From VYFG01 sp965203365 (GTDB taxonomy: Bacteria; Pseudomonadota; Gammaproteobacteria; Arenicellales; Poriferihabitantaceae): a stretch of 64,000 nt of DNA. The notes beneath the pieces are model-generated. The model was not told where the DNA came from, did no database searches, and saw nothing but the letters and a program-made list of their open reading frames with translations. Shown here piece after piece: positions 45,388 to 54,019 of this stretch (positions within the stretch are counted from its first letter, which is position 1; every line of letters starts with the position of its first letter). Location of the stretch: the NCBI GenBank assembly GCA_965203365.1, contig OZ241878.1, positions 682,001 to 746,000 on the forward strand, given 5' to 3'. A program made the translations under genes and the position numbers.

Positions 45388-46812
45388 ATGAGGAGACATC
45401 GCAAGGCGAAGATCGTGGCCACTTTGGGGCCGGTGAGTTCCAGTCGACAGGTGATCCGACAACTTTTCGAGGCGGGTGTGGATGTCTTTCGGCTGAATTT
45501 CAGTCACGGTACCCACGAGGAACATGGCAGGCGTCACCAGATCATTCGCCAGATTGAACAAGAAACCGGCCGGCCCATTGGAATTTTGCTGGATATTCAG
45601 GGCCCCAAGTTGCGATTGGGAGAATTTGCTAGGGGCCCGGTTTGGCTGAACAAGGGTCAACGGTTCACTTTGGACCTGGACCCGTCTTTGGGTAATCAGG
45701 AAAGGGTTTGTCTGCCTCATCCGGAGATATTTCCTTGCCTGCATCATGGCAGTGAATTGCTCGTCAATGATGGTCGGGTAAAGCTGGGGGTGCTGGAATC
45801 TGACGGGGATACTTCCCTGACCGAGGTTCTAGTCGGTGGTGAGGTGAACAGCTATAAGGGCGTCAACATTCCGGGCGTCATCTTGCCGATTTCGGTGATT
45901 ACCGACAAGGACCGTCGGGATCTCGTTCACGGACTGTCGCTGGGCATTGACTGGGTGGCACAATCATTTGTGCAGCAGCCTGACGATGTGCAGGAACTGC
46001 GTGACCTGGTCGGTGATGAAGTGGCCATCATGGTGAAGCTGGAAAAGCCTTCCGCACTGACCCACCTCGACGACATCCTGGCACTTTGTGACGGTGTGAT
46101 GGTGGCACGGGGAGACTTGGGAGTGGAATTGCCACCACAGCAAGTGCCCGTTGCACAGAAGGAGATCGTACGTCGCTGTCGACGGGACGGCAAACCGGTG
46201 GTGATTGCAACCCACATGCTCGATTCGATGGTCAACGCACCGGTCCCCACGCGCGCCGAGGCATCGGATGTGGCCAATTCGGTTTATGATGGTGCGGATG
46301 CCGTGATGCTGTCAGCCGAATCCGCTGCCGGAGACTATCCGGTGGAGTCCGTGGCCATGATGGACCGCATAATTCATGCCGTGGAACAAGATGCCCTGTA
46401 CCGCAGCATCCTGGATGCCCAGCGACCACCGCCTGAATGTACTGCCGCCGATGCCATCTGCCATGCCTTGCAAAGTGCGGCCGGTATCTTGTCCTCAATG
46501 GTCACGGTGACGTATACCAGTTCCGGCAGCACCAGTATACGGGCCGCCCGAGAACGACCGGATGCTCCGATTCTCGGCATTACCCCCAATCTGCAAACTG
46601 CGCGTTATCTCACCATGGCGTGGGGAGTCCATCCCGTGGTCACGGATATCGCCAACGTGGATGCGGCTCTGTTATCCGTTATTGAGGCCGCCAAGAAAAT
46701 CTCGGCGAAAGAGGGATTTGCGACCTCTGGAGAGAACATCATCATTGCGGCCGGCATTCCCTTCGGCATCTCTGGTACGACGAATACCCTGCATGTGGCT
46801 ACCCTGGATTGA
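45388..46812 (+). CDS. pyk: pyruvate kinase
   Basis: This 474-residue enzyme makes ATP and pyruvate from phosphoenolpyruvate and ADP. Family sites are KIVATLGPVSSS, FRLNFSHGTHEEH, ILLDIQGPKLRLG, the active-site signature IMVKLEKPSAL (with the catalytic Lys), GVMVARGDLGVELP and VIATHMLDSM. A C-terminal regulatory domain is present. The signature has K-L-E where most pyruvate kinases have K-I-E, a conservative change. The stop is followed directly by the ATG of the quinone oxidoreductase gene. Confidence 0.95.
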   Translation: MRRHRKAKIVATLGPVSSSRQVIRQLFEAGVDVFRLNFSHGTHEEHGRRHQIIRQIEQETGRPIGILLDIQGPKLRLGEFARGPVWLNKGQRFTLDLDPSLGNQERVCLPHPEIFPCLHHGSELLVNDGRVKLGVLESDGDTSLTEVLVGGEVNSYKGVNIPGVILPISVITDKDRRDLVHGLSLGIDWVAQSFVQQPDDVQELRDLVGDEVAIMVKLEKPSALTHLDDILALCDGVMVARGDLGVELPPQQVPVAQKEIVRRCRRDGKPVVIATHMLDSMVNAPVPTRAEASDVANSVYDGADAVMLSAESAAGDYPVESVAMMDRIIHAVEQDALYRSILDAQRPPPECTAADAICHALQSAAGILSSMVTVTYTSSGSTSIRAARERPDAPILGITPNLQTARYLTMAWGVHPVVTDIANVDAALLSVIEAAKKISAKEGFATSGENIIIAAGIPFGISGTTNTLHVATLD

Positions 46813-47796
46813 ATGATGAAAGCGATTGTTCTGGATCGTTTCGGCGGCCCCGAGTGTCTACATTGCCGTGATATCCGAATGCCGGAGCCAGGTCCGCATC
46901 AGGTTTTGATCCGGGTCGTTGCCACCTCTATCAACCGACCGGATATTGTTCAGCGTCAGGGAAATTACCATCCCCCACCGGGCGAATCGGAGATCCTGGG
47001 ACTGGAGGTGGCCGGCATTGTCGAGAAGGTCGGTGAACATGTGGTCCGCTGGCAGGAAGGGGATCGGGTCATGGCCCTCATTGGCGGGGGAGGTTATGCC
47101 GAATTTGCCGTGGCCCACGAGGGGCATATGATGCTTATCCCGGAGAACTTGACATATGTCCAGGCGGCCTGTATTTGCGAGACGTACATTACCGCCTATT
47201 TGAATCTTTTCCGTCTGGCGGATTTGACCGATGGCGAGTCTGTTCTACTCCATGGCGGCGGCGGTGGAGTCAATACGGCGGCAATACAGATTTGCCAACA
47301 ACGGGTGCCGAGCAGCTTGCTGTTCGTGACGGCCTCCAGAGGGAAGGTCGAGAGGGTCCAAGAACTGGGTGTCCAGCACGTCATCAACTATCAAGACAAG
47401 GCCTTTGATCAGGAGATCCGGGAGGTCACCTCCGGTCGGGGGGTTGATGTGATTTTGGATCATGTGGGAGCGGATTATCTGCAGCCAAATCTGAAGTCGC
47501 TGGCAATTGGCGGACGCCTGGTCATTATCGGCGTAATCAGTGGTGCCCGCCAGGCATTCAATCTGGCGCAGTTGATGGTCAAACGTCAGAAAATCATCGG
47601 ATCTGTACTTCGGCCGAGACCGACAGAGGAAAAAACGACCATCATTGCCGATTTTCAAGACCAGGTACTGGGTCTATTTGCGGCCGGAACGATCACGCCG
47701 CGGATTGATCGGATCTTCCCAATTGAAGAAGCCGCCGAGGCGCATCGACTCATGGAGACATCGGGGCATTTCGGAAAAATTGTACTGCGCATCTAG
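46813..47796 (+). CDS. zinc-independent NAD(P)H:quinone oxidoreductase (QOR/PIG3-like MDR)
   Basis: A 327-residue medium-chain dehydrogenase/reductase of the quinone oxidoreductase group. The N-terminus MKAIVLDRFGGPECL and INRPDIVQRQGNYHPPPGES are typical of PIG3/QOR proteins. The cofactor fold has VLLHGGGGGVNTAAIQ and further on DVILDHVGADYL. Catalytic zinc ligands are absent. It reduces quinones or alpha,beta-unsaturated carbonyls with NADPH in known members. Translation is coupled to pyk by direct adjacency. Confidence 0.88.
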   Translation: MMKAIVLDRFGGPECLHCRDIRMPEPGPHQVLIRVVATSINRPDIVQRQGNYHPPPGESEILGLEVAGIVEKVGEHVVRWQEGDRVMALIGGGGYAEFAVAHEGHMMLIPENLTYVQAACICETYITAYLNLFRLADLTDGESVLLHGGGGGVNTAAIQICQQRVPSSLLFVTASRGKVERVQELGVQHVINYQDKAFDQEIREVTSGRGVDVILDHVGADYLQPNLKSLAIGGRLVIIGVISGARQAFNLAQLMVKRQKIIGSVLRPRPTEEKTTIIADFQDQVLGLFAAGTITPRIDRIFPIEEAAEAHRLMETSGHFGKIVLRI

Positions 47797-47894
47797 TTCC
47801 CGCATAATTCACGATTAAGAAGAGATGAAATGGGGTCACTAGCCCAAGACCAGGACCATACCGCCGACCGGATGAAACAACCAAATCTCAACGC

Positions 47895-49169
47895 ATGAAT
47901 CTTCACGAATATCAGGCCAAGAAGTTGCTTCGGGAGCATGGGGTGCGGGTCCCGAAGGGGCAGCTGGCAGAGACCGCCCAAGAGGCCGAAGTGGCGGCAA
48001 GGGCCATTGGCGGTGAACAGTGGATGGTCAAGGCGCAGATCCTTGCTGGGGGACGGGCTGAAGGGACCATCCAAGGTCAGGACAACCGGTCGGGCATCAG
48101 CGTGGTGAACCATCTGGATCATGTCAGCCGGGAGGCCCGTGGCATGCTGGGTCGAAATCTTGTGACTCGCCAGACGGCCGCTGCCGGGATGCCAGTGGAC
48201 TGTGTCTATGTGGAACAGGCCATGCAGGTGGACCGGGAAGTATCGTTGTCACTTCTTATGGATGAATTCCACCAATCCCTGACCCTGCTGATGTCGCCTC
48301 AAGGGGGTACAGGCATCGAACAGATTTTACGGGAAACCCCGGACGCTGTAGCGGTCATTCCCGTTTCCCCGGACCGTGGGCCGGATGGAGACCAGCTGAA
48401 TGCCGCACTGGATCGGTTCGCATTTCAGAATCAGGAAGCGGATGCAATCAGGGATCTAGCCGGCAAGATGGCCTCCATGGTCAGCACATTGGACTTGACG
48501 CTTCTTGAGATCAATCCTGTTGGTATGGTGAACGGCGAATGCGTTGCCCTTGATGCCAAGATGGTCGCAGACGACAATGCACTGTACCGACAGGCAGAGC
48601 TGCGTCAGTTGGAAGAGGGCGACTCTGGGGGCGACCATCGTTTACGAGCCAGCCGCGATGGATTCAATTACATCCGGATGGGCGGAGAGATCGCCTGCAT
48701 GACGGTCGGGGCTGGTCTTTCCATGGCAACGCTGGATGCTTTGGTTCAAATCGGGGGAAGACCGGCAAACTTCCTTGACTTGCCGCCGGATTCGAAAGTC
48801 AACCGGGTGACGAGTGCCCTTGAGTTGTTGCTGGGAGGAGATGGCATTCGATGCCTGTTCATCAACGTGTTTGGCGGCGGTATCATGCGCTGCGATACCG
48901 TGTCAGATGCGATCCAGGTGATCAATCGCGTGCGTCCATTTCGGAGTCCCCTGGTAGTTCGACTGGCCGGGACCAATGCCGAACTGGCGAACCGACGACT
49001 TCGGGAAAGCATGCCGGGGGTGGCACTTGCAGGCAATATGGCCGAAGGGGCTCAATTGGCCGTCCAACTGGCCCGTACCGGAAAGACCGCCGATCCACGA
49101 ACGATGGACAGTTGGCTGCAGAAGGTCATTCAGCGGGTCACAGGTCAGACATCGGAGAGCAGGGGATAA
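47895..49169 (+). CDS. succinyl-CoA-synthetase-like beta subunit (ATP-grasp CoA ligase)
   Basis: A 424-residue ATP-grasp subunit of an ADP-forming acyl-CoA ligase. It opens with the family's MNLHEYQAKKLLREHGV and has MVKAQILAGGRAEG (nucleotide-binding) and LLEINPVG-MVNG. The C-terminal ligase part has LFINVFGGGIMRCDTVSDAI and VRLAGTNAELANRRL. It is longer than SucC (about 388), mostly from insertions in the middle and a longer C-terminus. Its stop overlaps the alpha-subunit start in TAATG. The pair sits between pyk-qor and a TTT transporter, not in a TCA-cycle operon. It may activate a different carboxylate, such as malate or the transported acid. That is inference. Confidence 0.85.
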   Translation: MNLHEYQAKKLLREHGVRVPKGQLAETAQEAEVAARAIGGEQWMVKAQILAGGRAEGTIQGQDNRSGISVVNHLDHVSREARGMLGRNLVTRQTAAAGMPVDCVYVEQAMQVDREVSLSLLMDEFHQSLTLLMSPQGGTGIEQILRETPDAVAVIPVSPDRGPDGDQLNAALDRFAFQNQEADAIRDLAGKMASMVSTLDLTLLEINPVGMVNGECVALDAKMVADDNALYRQAELRQLEEGDSGGDHRLRASRDGFNYIRMGGEIACMTVGAGLSMATLDALVQIGGRPANFLDLPPDSKVNRVTSALELLLGGDGIRCLFINVFGGGIMRCDTVSDAIQVINRVRPFRSPLVVRLAGTNAELANRRLRESMPGVALAGNMAEGAQLAVQLARTGKTADPRTMDSWLQKVIQRVTGQTSESRG

Positions 49170-50041
49170 TGTCGATTCTAGTCAGCCGTGAAACACGGGT
49201 TCTATGCCAGGGGATAACCGGCAATCAGGCGAGTTTCTACACGGAACGCGCCATTTCATTCGGTACCCGCATGGTGGGAGGAGTCCGGCCCGGCAAGGGA
49301 GGCAGTCGCCATTTGGGCTTGCCCGTGTATGATGATGTGTCTTCTGCCCGTTCGGATACCGGCGCCGATGCCTCGGTCATATTTGTCCCGAAAGAGACGG
49401 CCGCAGAGGCGATCATTGAATCGATCAAGGCTCAAATGCCCCTGATCATCTGCATCACGGAGCATATCCCGATCCTTGATATGGTCCGGGTTCTGGCGAA
49501 ACTGAAAGATAGTGGCAGTGTACTGCTGGGTCCCAACACGCCTGGGATCATCACGCCAGATGAATGCCGTATCGGGATCATGCCACGGCAGATTTTCCAT
49601 CGCGGGCGCGTGGGAATCATTTCTCGGTCCAGCACACTGACTTACGAAGCCGTGTGGCAGACCACTAATGTGGGATTGGGACAGTCCACCTGTGTCGGGA
49701 TTGGGGGTGATCCGTTGCATGGTCTCGGTTTCGTCGATTGTTTGAAGTTGTTCGGAGAAGATGAGGAGACGGACCTGGTGGTGTTGGTGGGTGAAATCGG
49801 TGGGACGGAAGAGGAGCGTGCAGCGGAATACCTGACCACTCATCAGTATGGGAAGCCGGTGATGGCCTACATTGCCGGTGAGTATGCCCCAGTGGAAACC
49901 CGCATGGGACATGCTGGCGCCATTATCCAGTCCGGTAGTGGAACCGCCGCATCCAAAAAATCGGCGTTGGCGAAAGCGGGTGTGCATATAGTACATAGCC
50001 CGGTGGAGGTGGGTGCCACAGCCAGATCCCTGCTGGAATGA
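49169..50041 (+). CDS. succinyl-CoA-synthetase-like alpha subunit
   Basis: A 290-residue subunit with a CoA-binding Rossmann domain (VLCQGITGNQASFYTERAIS) and a ligase domain. The phosphohistidine site is kept in ETRMGHAGAIIQSGSGTA. Two normally invariant positions are changed relative to typical SucD: GPNTPGIITP where SucD has GPNCPG, and SRSSTLTYEAVW where SucD has SRSGTLTYE. These loops lie near the substrate and phosphate-binding sites, so a changed acyl substrate is possible. ATG 49169 overlaps the beta-subunit stop by one base. The open frame extends back to 48851 but only as overlap. Confidence 0.86.
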   Translation: MSILVSRETRVLCQGITGNQASFYTERAISFGTRMVGGVRPGKGGSRHLGLPVYDDVSSARSDTGADASVIFVPKETAAEAIIESIKAQMPLIICITEHIPILDMVRVLAKLKDSGSVLLGPNTPGIITPDECRIGIMPRQIFHRGRVGIISRSSTLTYEAVWQTTNVGLGQSTCVGIGGDPLHGLGFVDCLKLFGEDEETDLVVLVGEIGGTEEERAAEYLTTHQYGKPVMAYIAGEYAPVETRMGHAGAIIQSGSGTAASKKSALAKAGVHIVHSPVEVGATARSLLE

Positions 50042-50198
50042 GCGACATTCCCGTCGACAGACACTCACCCATCCAACGACCAAACGGCCACCGGGCGTGT
50101 GGAGGTGGTGGAGTTTTTTGTCCGACCAAGCCCAGCTACCACCGGTGATCAGACCCATTTGATTCGCCACTTTACAATTGACCTTCGACGAAGTATTC

Positions 50199-50226
50199 TC
50201 TGGTATCTGGTATGCCATATACCAGA
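50199..50226. promoter_or_regulatory. putative GntR operator upstream of tctC
   Basis: TCTGGTAT occurs at 50199-50206 and again at 50206-50213, followed by its inverse complement ATACCAGA at 50219-50226. The last two form an inverted repeat with a 5-bp spacer. The same direct doublet, reversed (ATACCAGATACCAG), lies at 53991-54004 just before the gntR start. TGGTAT-type half-sites are usual for FadR-group GntR regulators. Confidence 0.65.
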
Positions 50227-50278
50227 ATCTACCAAAATCCACCAAAATCATTTTCCCAATTTCCTGGAGGAAAAACCG

Positions 50279-51286
50279 ATGTCCAACCTGTTATCGAAGC
50301 TGAAAAAATTCACGATGCCAGCTGTCATTGTGGCGGCAATGTCGTGGGTAGTGGCCCCAGCAGCCATGGCCGACTGGTCGCCGAAAAAACCGATTGAACT
50401 CATCATTATGGCGGGAGCCGGTGGTGGTGCCGACCAAATTGCCCGACTGCTGCAGGGTCTGGTCGAGAAAAAAAATCTTTCACCTCGTCCGATCATTCCG
50501 ATCAACAAGCCTGGCGGTTCCGGTGCGGAAGCCCTTCGCTACATCCAGGACAAGGAGGGAGATGACCATATCATCCTGGTGACATTGAACAGCTTCTACA
50601 CGACTCCCGTGATTCAAAAAGGCATTGGCGTGGATGTGTCCAACTTCACCCCCATCGGGCGGATGGCCATCGACAACTTTCTGCTTTGGGTCAACTCCTC
50701 ACGGGACGATATCACCGACCTCGACAGCTATGTCGCCGCCGTCAAAGCTGCGGGTAACAGTTGGAAGGTGGGGGGTACCGGAACCGGCCAGGAGGATTCC
50801 ATCCTGACCGCGATGATGGAAAAGGAATTTGGGTACGATGTGACCTATATTCCATTCCCCGGTGGTGGCACCGTGGCCAAGAACCTCGTCGGCGGTCACG
50901 TCGATTCCACGGTCAACAATCCCGCCGAGCAGAATGAGTTCTATCGGGCGGGTCAGACAAAACCCCTGGTACAGTTCACGGCCGAGCGCCTCCCGGCTTA
51001 TCCCGATATTCCGACCGCGAACGAATTGGGCGTCAACATGGAGTACTACATGCAGCGCTCTATCAACGGACCGCCGGGAATGTCCGCAGAAGCGCAGGAG
51101 TGGTACATCAATCTGTTCAAGACGCTGTTTGATTCGGAAGAATGGCAACAGTTCTGTACGGATGATGGTCTGGCCTGCAACCAGTGGCTCGCAGGGGATG
51201 ATCTGGGGACCTACCACACCCAGCAGATTGCCTTGCACAAGGAGTTGATTGAGTCCGTCGGAGCGACGGCCATTACCGGCGAATGA
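50279..51286 (+). CDS. tctC: TTT transporter periplasmic binding protein TctC
   Basis: A 335-residue periplasmic solute receptor of the tripartite tricarboxylate transporter family. It has a signal peptide (FTMPAVIVAAMSWVVAPAAMA, cleavage after AMA). The mature start WSPKKPIELIIMAGAGGGAD is typical, with the ligand loops PINKPGGSG and VGGTGTGQED. ATG 50279 has a GGAGG site 8 bp upstream. The operator-like repeat lies 53-80 bp before it, so the gene is probably under GntR control. TctB and TctA follow. The known ligand range of the family is wide: citrate, other carboxylates and aromatic acids. Confidence 0.92.
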   Translation: MSNLLSKLKKFTMPAVIVAAMSWVVAPAAMADWSPKKPIELIIMAGAGGGADQIARLLQGLVEKKNLSPRPIIPINKPGGSGAEALRYIQDKEGDDHIILVTLNSFYTTPVIQKGIGVDVSNFTPIGRMAIDNFLLWVNSSRDDITDLDSYVAAVKAAGNSWKVGGTGTGQEDSILTAMMEKEFGYDVTYIPFPGGGTVAKNLVGGHVDSTVNNPAEQNEFYRAGQTKPLVQFTAERLPAYPDIPTANELGVNMEYYMQRSINGPPGMSAEAQEWYINLFKTLFDSEEWQQFCTDDGLACNQWLAGDDLGTYHTQQIALHKELIESVGATAITGE

Positions 51287-51459
51287 TCCGCTCGAATACC
51301 GATCACGACTCGCAAATCGGACATGACTGGCGGGGCTTGCCCCGTCCAGTCAACACCATCTTGCAAAACCAATGATGTCGAAGGCCAAAGTCCATTCAGT
51401 CTCATGATGCTGGCCGAGAAGGGCAGGGCGATGGAAGACGCACCACCGAGGATGCGACC

Positions 51460-51966
51460 ATGACCGTCCGAACCGCAGAACTTCTGTTCGCCGTCCTGTT
51501 GGCGCTGTGCTCCATTGGCCTGATGATGAAAAGTGCCGAACTGAAAATCGGCTGGGTACCGGATCGTGGACCGGGGTCCGGTGCCTGGCCGTTTTGGCTG
51601 TCTACCGGTATGCTGTTGACTTGTGGGGCGACAATCTGGCGCTGGTTTCGCCGAGTGACCCCGGAGTCCAATGATCTGACCCCCTACATGTCCAGGGAAA
51701 CTGCCCTGATCGTGGGGATCTCAGCGGGTTCCATCGTGTTTCTTCTGGTGGTGACACATCTGGTGGGGATCTATATTGCGCTGTTCCTGTTCCTGCTGTT
51801 TTATCTTAAATTCGTTGGCCGTCATACTTGGCTGATCACCGGGACCATGATGATTCTGGTGCCGATCTTTATTTTCTGTCTGTTTGAATGGGCCCTCAAG
51901 ATCCCGTTGCCCAAGTCGGTCTCGGAACCGCTTTTCTATCCGATTTATGACCTCATGTATTCCTGA
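51460..51966 (+). CDS. tctB: TTT transporter small membrane subunit TctB
   Basis: A 168-residue protein with four hydrophobic segments, as expected for TctB. Typical points are the start with FAVLLALCSIGLMMKSAEL, the GWVPDRGPGSGAWPFWLS loop that is conserved in TctB, and the C-terminal end LPKSVSEPLFYPIYDLM. It lies 173 bp after tctC and an unusual 458 bp before tctA. Confidence 0.88.
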   Translation: MTVRTAELLFAVLLALCSIGLMMKSAELKIGWVPDRGPGSGAWPFWLSTGMLLTCGATIWRWFRRVTPESNDLTPYMSRETALIVGISAGSIVFLLVVTHLVGIYIALFLFLLFYLKFVGRHTWLITGTMMILVPIFIFCLFEWALKIPLPKSVSEPLFYPIYDLMYS

Positions 51967-52006
51967 AACAGTCTGATGGCGATCATCCGGATAACGCACA
52001 TGATCT

Positions 52007-52024
52007 GGGCCCGAATCCGGGCCC
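52007..52024 (+). other. GC-rich hairpin after tctB
   Basis: Seven perfect G-C pairs (52007-52013 with 52018-52024) close a four-base AATC loop. No U-tract follows. It may be an mRNA-stabilising or attenuating structure. Confidence 0.5.
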
Positions 52025-52291
52025 TGGGCGGGCTTTGGGGACCGAAGATATCCGCATGCCATCTGGATTATGGCCGAATTCGAGATAATCAAAGGAATCC
52101 GGTGTCCGGGCAATGGGGTGGGGTACAGAAAGCCGCATCAGAGAATATGGAACGTCAGAGAAACCTCCATGGAGGATGCGTCAAACGGGGGACCGTTATA
52201 AGTCACTGGGCCCCGTTGATTCCCAACACAGTGAGAGGGGGTCGGGCCGGTTCCCTTGAGCGGATGGTCAGGCGCCCGAATTGGGTGGTGG

Positions 52292-52327
52292 GGGCGATGA
52301 GGGCGATGAGGGCGATGAGGGCGATGA
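52292..52327. repeat. 9-bp tandem repeat (GGGCGATGA x4)
   Basis: Four perfect copies of GGGCGATGA run head to tail and a partial fifth (GGGCG) follows. The repeat lies about 100 bp before the tctA start. Such short arrays can change copy number by slipped-strand replication. Confidence 0.9.
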
Positions 52328-52424
52328 GGGCGTGTCATCCGGCGCCTGTCTGCCCATGATCGACAACGGGAACCCGCAGATGGGAACTGTGATCGGTCAA
52401 TAACGGCAGCGCACGAGGTTTGTT

Positions 52425-53954
52425 GTGGAAGACATCCTGATCCATCTGGCTGGCGGCCTCGCGGACGCCATGCAGCCGCTTAACCTGACGATGATCATCA
52501 TTGGCTGTGCGCTGGGTTTGCTGATTGGCGCCATGCCTGGCTTGGGTTCGGTCAACGGGGTGGCCATTTTGCTGCCCATCACGTTTCTCGTCCCTCCCAC
52601 ATCAGCAATCATTTTTCTGGCGGCGATCTATTATGGTGCCATGTATGGGGGGGCCATCAGTTCGATCACGCTTGGGATTCCCGGCGCATCGACGGCCGTG
52701 GCGACGGTTTTTGACGGCAGGCCACTCGCCCAGTCCGGGCACGCAGACCGGGCATTGACGGCCGCCGCGGTGGCATCCTTTGTCGGGGGTACCCTGTCGG
52801 TGGTGCTGTTTACCCTGTTTGCTCCTCCATTGGCTTCATTCGCCCTTAAATTCGGACCGGCCGAAGAGTTTGCCTTGATGGTATTGGCCTTTGCCACGTT
52901 TATTGGGCTGGGCGGGGATGACATTCCCAAGACCATTTTTTCCATCCTCATTGGCTTGGTCCTCGCGGCCGTCGGACTGGATATCATATCCGGCCAGCCC
53001 CGACTGATATTCATGGACATTGATGGGTTTCTGCATGGGGTCAATTTCCTGGTCCTGGCGATTGGAATCTATGGTATCGGTGAGATGCTGTGGACCCTGG
53101 AAACCACCAAAGGAAAAGTCACGGTCCACAAGGTCCAGATCTCCTGGGAACGCATGAAAGCCAATTTCCGGGATATCCGCAACTATCTCAAGACCACTTC
53201 TCTTGGCTCGATACTCGGCTATTTCGTCGGCACATTGCCTGCTGCTGGCGCCACGCCGGCCTCCCTGATGTCCTATGGTCTTGCGAAAACCTTCAGCAAG
53301 GACCCCGACAGTTTCGGCAAGGGCAATGTGGCTGGTGTGGCTGCGCCCGAGGCCGCCAACAATGCCGCGTCCACCGGTTCCATGTTGCCCATGATCACAT
53401 TGGGCATTCCGGGTTCCCCGACTACCGCCATCTTGTTGGGTGGCATGATCATCTGGGGTCTGCGCCCCGGCCCACTGCTGTTTACAGAAAATCCGGAGTT
53501 TGTCTGGGGTCTGATCGGGTCACTGTACATTGCCAATTTCGCGACCCTGCTGATTAACCTGGCGTTCATCCCGCTCTTTGTCAAGATTCTGACCTTGCCG
53601 TTTACCATCCTGGCTCCGATCATCTACATACTTTGCGTCGTGGGCGGTTACGCACCGACCCAGACCATGCATGATGTATGGCTCATGCTGCTCTTTGGTG
53701 TGGTCGGATATCTGCTAAGAAAGCTCAATTATCCGGTTGCTCCCGCAGTGCTTGCCATCGTCCTGGGTCCTCTGGCTGAGCGTTCCCTGCGTCAGTCTCT
53801 GTTAGGCTCTCAGGGCGATGTCTCGATTTTTCTCACTCGTCCTATATCCGCTGTGTGTATTGTCATTGCACTGGCGTTGATTCTCTATCCCGTTTACCAG
53901 AAGATGTCCCATCGAAGGCGCAAGGGCATGGGGATGGGGACCGGGCAGGGATGA
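52425..53954 (+). CDS. tctA: TTT transporter large membrane subunit TctA
   Basis: A 509-residue membrane protein with about eleven or twelve segments, the transport channel of the TTT system. The conserved family block is LLIGAMPGLGSVNGVAILLP near the N-terminus and a second copy-like motif is SILGYFVGTLPAAGATPASL in the second half. ISSITLGIPGASTAVATVFDG and MITLGIPGSPTTAILLG are the paired substrate loops. The start is GTG at 52425. With tctC and tctB it forms a complete sodium-coupled importer. Confidence 0.93.
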   Translation: MEDILIHLAGGLADAMQPLNLTMIIIGCALGLLIGAMPGLGSVNGVAILLPITFLVPPTSAIIFLAAIYYGAMYGGAISSITLGIPGASTAVATVFDGRPLAQSGHADRALTAAAVASFVGGTLSVVLFTLFAPPLASFALKFGPAEEFALMVLAFATFIGLGGDDIPKTIFSILIGLVLAAVGLDIISGQPRLIFMDIDGFLHGVNFLVLAIGIYGIGEMLWTLETTKGKVTVHKVQISWERMKANFRDIRNYLKTTSLGSILGYFVGTLPAAGATPASLMSYGLAKTFSKDPDSFGKGNVAGVAAPEAANNAASTGSMLPMITLGIPGSPTTAILLGGMIIWGLRPGPLLFTENPEFVWGLIGSLYIANFATLLINLAFIPLFVKILTLPFTILAPIIYILCVVGGYAPTQTMHDVWLMLLFGVVGYLLRKLNYPVAPAVLAIVLGPLAERSLRQSLLGSQGDVSIFLTRPISAVCIVIALALILYPVYQKMSHRRRKGMGMGTGQG

Positions 53955-53990
53955 GACGGATCTTGCCGGGATGATTGCAGTTCCATTTGT

Positions 53991-54005
53991 ATACCAGATA
54001 CCAGC
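53991..54005. promoter_or_regulatory. putative GntR operator before gntR
   Basis: ATACCAGATACCAGC is two overlapping copies of the half-site ATACCAG(A/C). It is the reverse complement of the doublet at 50199-50213. It ends 14 bp before the chosen gntR start, so the regulator probably represses its own gene. Confidence 0.6.
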
Positions 54006-54019
54006 AGAATGAGAAATCC

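Larger units (their letters stand above)
51967..52424. other. 458-bp gap between tctB and tctA
   Basis: TTT operons normally have tight gene spacing. This gap holds a hairpin at 52007-52024 (GGGCCCG-loop AATC-CGGGCCC) and a 9-bp tandem repeat at 52292-52327. Short frames reading through the repeat (polar Met-Arg-Ala or Pro-His-Arg repeats) are artefacts. The hairpin has no T-run and so is not a classical intrinsic terminator, but may reduce read-through or stabilise the tctCB transcript. Confidence 0.6.

Noticed and set aside
52007..52024. Rho-independent terminator after tctB
   Set aside because: The stem is strong but no T-run follows, so it was kept only as a hairpin.
52292..52327. CRISPR-like array
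   Set aside because: The units are 9 bp and directly adjacent without spacers. No cas gene is in the window.
52138..52359. Pro-His-Arg or Met-Arg-Ala repeat proteins on both strands
   Set aside because: They are translations of the 9-bp tandem repeat with no start signals or family resemblance.
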